Shown piece after piece: positions 59,325-64,000 of a stretch of 64,000 nucleotides of DNA. Origin of the DNA: Norana najaformis (taxonomy: Eukaryota > Annelida > Clitellata > Crassiclitellata > Hormogastridae); contig OZ029914.1 in NCBI GenBank assembly GCA_964023275.1, forward strand, positions 31,875,351 to 31,939,350. Direction: 5' to 3'. Within the stretch, counting starts at the first letter, position 1; each line of letters starts with the position of its first letter. Position numbers and translations under genes: made by a program. Under the pieces are notes generated by a model. That model saw only the letters and a program-made list of their open reading frames with translations. It was not told the origin of the DNA and did no database searches.

Positions 59325-60735
59325 AGGTTTCTTGCCTCTGTCTCCTCGATATCTCTGCAGCCTTCGACACCATAGATCACAATATCTTACTCCACCGACT
59401 TTCAACCTGGTTTGGTTTTGCTGACACTGCTCTCCTATGGATACAGTCTTATCTCTCCTCCCGCTCTTTCTCTGTTAAAACTTCGGAAGCCTCTTCTAAG
59501 TCATGCCCTCTCACTTGCGGAGTTCCACAAGGCTCCGTTCTTGGACCTCTTCTGTTTATCCTCTACACTACCCCACTCAGTTCACTCATTAAAGCATCCT
59601 CCGTTGACCATCACCTCTATGCTGATGACACCCAACTATTCATCTCTTTCTCTCCAAATTGTTTCAATGAATCTACAGATCATCTTCTTTGTGTGGTTAA
59701 ACAAATCTCCTCTTGGATGACATCTAATCTCTTATGCCTGAACCCATCTAAAACTGAATTCATACTTATCGGCCTACGTGACCAGCTCAAGAAAATTCCT
59801 GACCCCTCTATCTCCCTCAGCCTGGACTCTGCCTCCACCCACACCTTTAATACTAACTCTTCTGTCCGTAATTTAGGTGTTATTTTCGACCAGAACCTTA
59901 CTTTTTCTGATCATATCACCCATCTTTCCCGCTCTTGCTTTATGCATATCCGCGACCTTCGCAGAATCCGTCCTATGCTTGACTTCAAAACCGCATCTAT
60001 CATTGCCACATCCATAGTCCATGCAAAACTTGACTACTGCAATTCACTTTTCCTCAATATTGACACAACCCAGATAAATCGCCTACAAGCTATCCAGAAT
60101 GCTCTCGCACGTGCTGTCACCAAAACCCCCAAACACCATCACATCACCCCTGTTCTCAAATCACTGCACTGGCTTAAAATACCAGAACGAATAGAGTACA
60201 AAGTCTTATCCCTCACCTACAACACACTTCAATCCTCCCAACCCTCCTATCTTCGTCAATTATTTACTATCCAACCACTCCGTTCAACCCGCTCCTCATC
60301 TGTCCTAACACTTCTTCGCCCTCCCGTCACCTCATCCTTAAAATTTGGAAATCGCTCGATAGCCATAGCTGCCCCACCCCTTTGGAATAAACTCCCGCCA
60401 GAATTGCGACAGTTGTCTGGTCAATCATACGAACTCACCAACATTTCACCTCTTTCAGTTTCTGCGCAGGTCTTTCACTCAAGACTGAAAACACTTCTTT
60501 TCCAGAAATCTTATCCTGATTCTTCCTCTTCCTCTTATCTCTCTTCTCGCTTCAATTTCAAACATCATCCACCGTAGCCGTCCGACTGTCTGAGTGCCTG
60601 ACTCCTGGATCTTGACCCTTTTGCCTATCGATTTTGTTTTGACTGAGCGCCTATGAATAAGCTGGTTCCCGCAACTTAGCTTTCGTTGAGCGCTGTAGAA
60701 ATCTCGAGATTACGATTACGATTACGATTACGACC
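59325..60735 (+). mobile_element. 5'-truncated CR1/L2-like LINE with long reverse-transcriptase ORF
   Basis: The youngest-looking LINE in the window. An open frame from 59297 to 60577 (426 codons) begins inside the reverse-transcriptase domain. It reads LLDISAAFDTIDHNILLHRL (motif A with Asp), CGVPQGSVLGPLLFILYT, then HHLYADDTQLF (the YADD active site), SWMTSNLLCLNPSKTEFILI and SVRNLGVIFDQNLTFSDHI. The C-terminal LDYCNSLF...HWLKIPERIEYK, AAPPLWNKLPPELR and RLKTLLFQKSY blocks follow. The 3' UTR has 'gcgctgtagaaatctcgag' and ends in an ATTACG hexamer tail (60708-60733). The endonuclease domain and the start of the RT are missing, so it is a dead-on-arrival insertion. Confidence 0.93.
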
Positions 60736-60957
60736 AAACTAGGGCTAGAATACAACGCTAAAACCGTAACGCAATGCAAGAATACCACAAATGTCGAAGT
60801 TTGCGGTTCTATTCAGTTTACAAAGGACTTACTGTTACAGACCGTCGCAACATCATATTTAAACTAGTGTAAACATGAATGTACACTTGTACATTATATT
60901 ACCTAGCCAATTAAGTTAAGCCAGTTTCCCTATTCTTGATCCTTAATATATAGTGGC

Positions 60958-61009
60958 TAATACCACTACATATATATATATAGGCTTATATATATATGTA
61001 GTGGTATTA
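60958..61009. repeat. 52 bp AT-rich palindrome
   Basis: Arms of about 23 bases, 'taataccactacatatatat' at the left and the complement 'tatatatgtagtggtatta' at the right, surround a short 'aggct'-like centre. The outer 'taataccactac' part is not simple repeat, so the symmetry is more than an AT run. It may be a hairpin or a small foldback. Confidence 0.7.
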
Positions 61010-63480
61010 ACCCCCACACACTACATTTGTACTTGTACATCGCAAGGCTAATTGCCCTTAACTATTACACCCTGAATTTAAAAGTCCCAGTAGAAAGGAA
61101 AGAGAAATTGCAGATGGGCTGCACACACTAAATTGGAGTGAAGAAGTGACTGACTATTTCGTGTGGTAGCTAGCCCATTCTAATTAATCTATGTCAGATG
61201 TCCAGAAATGTAGCCTATAATGTTGGTTGAGATATTTTATATATGTCCCTGTACATGCTCTATATATAGTGCATACATATAATATGCAACACATAGCCTA
61301 TATATGTTTCAGTATATGCTAATTAAAGTATTGAAATCTGACTGCAGTGCAGTCTGTACAAGTCTGTGTAGAAATCATACCCTAATTTTGGAAGTTATGT
61401 AGTATAAACAAAAATTAGGAGCTCAGAAGTGAATATAGAGGACAGAATTGAGAAAGCAGACAGCAGTCATACATGTACTTATTTAAGAATTGGGTCAAAA
61501 GAAGAACTGCCTGCAGAACCATCCACAGATCTTTCAGTTAAAATTCTACAGACTGGAGATGAAATACAATAGTCTATACAATACTGTAGGCCTATTTTCT
61601 TAGGCTGGTGTGAAGGGTGAAGACTCATGAAGTACATGCAAAATATAATTTGCTGATTGTCACTTTGCAGCACAAGTTTTGTTCAAATTCATTTGTAGAA
61701 TTTATAAGATCATTTATAAGAACTGATACCTGTGTTAATAGTACACACTAGCAGTAGTAAATAGGGAATCCTTTACTTGTTTACACACCTCTATAGATAT
61801 TATTGAACAATTATATTATTTTGTATTTTAAAAATTCTGTTTAATTATGGCAGCCTTTGAGTCTCCTGCTATGACTTCTTTAGGCAGGTCTTCTTAATAG
61901 TGTCACATTTTAGCTGAGTGTAAAACGTTTGTCGGACTTGATTAGGTTGTGCATCATATCATTTATCCACCTGCAAATGTGAACTAGAATACAATGTAAA
62001 AACCTCAAAATAATGCAAGGAAATAGCCCAAAAAGATGTAGTTTTTACAAAAAATCTCTCAGCTTCGGATAGCTTTGTCCCTCTGACCAGGGGCTTTGCT
62101 TCTGGACCCCCTCTGGGGGCTCTGGCCCAGACCCAGAATAGGCTCACGCTTCACGTTCGTCATGTGGCCCCCTACAGTGGGCATTGATTGAGACCAACCA
62201 CTGAGCTTTGGGCCCATACGTTTAGTATTAATTGTGCCGCATTGTGCTACTTTGTGCCAAGAGTAGACTAGCACAATGCTGCCAATTATAGTTGGTCAGA
62301 GCCCGTGAGAGGGAAGTCGCCTCTCCCAACAAAAACAAAGATTATCACAGATTAGCAGGCAGCAAAGTCTGTATGTTGGGACCAAAATTCCCAGATAGCC
62401 ATGTTCCCAGGGCCCATAGTTGGCCCGTCACTACAGGTCCAATGTGGGCCTAATGAACATGGCTGTTAGAGGCATGGCATGGCAGTGGTGAGGGAAACCA
62501 TGTAATAAACAAACGATTTAAAAGAACACAAGTCCAAGAGGCAAAATCATCTATATTGTACCTATATCAATAAAAACTATAAAATTTAATTCTTACCTGC
62601 TGTAATTTATATCAATAAAAACTACCGGTATCAAAAATGATCTAAGATAAGAGTTAAATTAAAAATTGATCACATCGGTCAGCAATAGGTTGGTCTGTGT
62701 AGTTGTAGTGAAATGACTTGCAGTCATTGGTCACCAATTTACTTATTGCTGAGTCATGAAATCTCTTGATTAATAAATTTTGTTGCATGGTGCTCTGTAA
62801 ATACTTCTGATTACATTACATGTACTAAATGCTGCCACAGTCTTCAAGACTAAAATTTAATTTACTTTTACAGCATGGCCTATAGCAAATTTGTTATAAT
62901 AATACAGCTATGCTGACAAAGTTGAGAAAATAAGTTTGACAAAGCCTTTTACACATTAAGCACATAAAAATATAAGGCACAGAACAATAGAATAAATTCA
63001 TCAATTTAAAATGTTTACATCAGCAATGTACAAAAAGTTGGTGAACTTCTGTTTTTGCTTATTTGCAATTCTGTCAATCCTGGAACTCCAAATCTGTTTC
63101 CGTGTCTATATTCTCTTCAACTCTCCTGCAAAGTGCTCTATTGCAAGTTTTTTCATAAAATCTTCTTAACCCTCCCCAATCTTATGCCCTGTTACTTACA
63201 CGTCAACCTTTCCTTGATTATTCTTCTCTTCTCTCTCCAAATTAAAAGTACAGTGTACATCCAACCTGCCTGAAAAGCTCTGTCAGTGTCTGTCTGTCTG
63301 TCTGTCGTCTTCTTTAGGATATCTTCAGTGTCTAAACATGGGTAAGAATGGCTTGTCTCTGACTGTAGCTCAGTTACCTCTGACTCCTATGAAAAAGTAG
63401 TACAGCTGTACTTATGCATTCAACAATATGTAACACTCAGTCATTCAGTAATTGCAATAATTAACATTAAACGTTACCCA
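61010..63480. other. Non-coding AT-rich region
   Basis: No gene or recognised element. Open frames are under 75 codons and show no family motifs. A more GC-rich patch at about 62070-62470 ('ctctgaccaggggctttgct') stands out by composition but matches nothing else in the window. Confidence 0.5.
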
Positions 63481-63489
63481 ATGGAAATA

Positions 63490-64000
63490 AAAACAAAGCA
63501 AATCAAGAATAAAGGAACCCAATCAATTCAACACATTACCACTGGTATGGAACAGCCGCACCGTAGCTCTTTGACTATCTTTCATCTTTCAGCAAGTGAA
63601 CAGGCACAGACCAAATGCATCCGACCAGTCATATGGCAACATTTATCTTTTGACACCACTTCAAGTCTTGTCCACTCCGTTATTCTGACACACCTAGACT
63701 ACTGTAACACTGGCCTTGGAGGCCTGAAAAAGTGCTTGATATGACAGCTTCGGTCCATCCTCAGCTGCACCATCCAAATAGTTGCTAACCTGCCAAACTC
63801 CTCGCATGATTTAAGCTATTAGTGCGACAAGCTATCCGCTGGCTTCCACAGTAGGACAGAATTCAAGATACGCCTCAGGGGGCACACCTTGATACTTGGT
63901 GCACCCCCAGAATATTATGCACAGTGCTGCATTTCTATCTCCAGCCAGTAATGTCAATGACTGTTACCTTCAACAAGCAGCCCATAGGGACTTCATACCA
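63490..64000 (+). mobile_element. Decayed LINE ORF2 fragment at window edge
   Basis: Reads LVHSVILTHLDYCNTGLGGL, then after stops and shifts CTIQIVANLPNSSHD, RTEFKIRLRGH and TLILGAPPEYYAQC. These follow the order of the C-terminal part of the intact LINE copies (LDYCNSLL, then RIxFKxLxLxxK, then PxYLxxL). It continues past the end of the window. Confidence 0.7.

Overview
This is a 64 kb piece of an AT-rich nuclear genome from an animal. The coding genes are split by spliceosomal GT-AG introns and the non-coding DNA is full of non-LTR retrotransposon ends, DNA-transposon relics and satellites. Four conserved metazoan genes can be reconstructed exon by exon. Their divergence from the human proteins, and a LATS N-terminal half that I cannot align to the vertebrate one, point to an invertebrate. 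The sequence alone does not let me name the phylum.

Layout: (1) 1.3-7.3 kb, minus strand: NDUFS3, a mitochondrial complex I subunit, 6 coding exons, 270 aa. (2) 9.2-16.1 kb, plus strand: LATS/Warts, the Hippo-pathway kinase, 4 exons, about 1179 aa, most of it in one 2.9 kb exon. NDUFS3 and LATS are head to head with about 1.9 kb between their start codons. (3) 17.7-44.0 kb, plus strand: GLG1 (Golgi glycoprotein 1, MG-160/ESL-1/CFR-1), 25 coding exons, 1212 aa, from signal peptide to the C-terminal membrane anchor. (4) 50.2-54.7 kb, minus strand: SMPD2-type neutral sphingomyelinase, 9 exons, about 432 aa, convergent with GLG1. In all four genes the exon phases join without a frame error. (5) 55-64 kb is gene-poor and repeat-rich. 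It holds a 2.9 kb terminal-inverted-repeat element inserted in a GATA microsatellite, several CR1/L2-like LINE fragments and a long 5'-truncated LINE reverse transcriptase.

The four genes share no pathway; they are ordinary neighbours. The accessory content sits in introns and between genes. There are three piggyBac-like insertions flanked by TTAA in GLG1 introns, one still carrying a piece that resembles a transposase N-terminus. GLG1 introns also carry a tRNA-derived SINE, a 120 bp foldback and two minisatellites that both have a 40 bp unit. A small element is present in inverted orientation in the LATS region, and many LINE 3' ends are scattered throughout. The most interesting item is the 55.0-57.9 kb element. 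It has 33 bp perfect terminal inverted repeats and carries a two-exon gene for a cysteine-motif protein of a multicopy family that I cannot assign to a named transposon superfamily. This copy has a stop in exon 1 and appears to have lost the central part of the protein.
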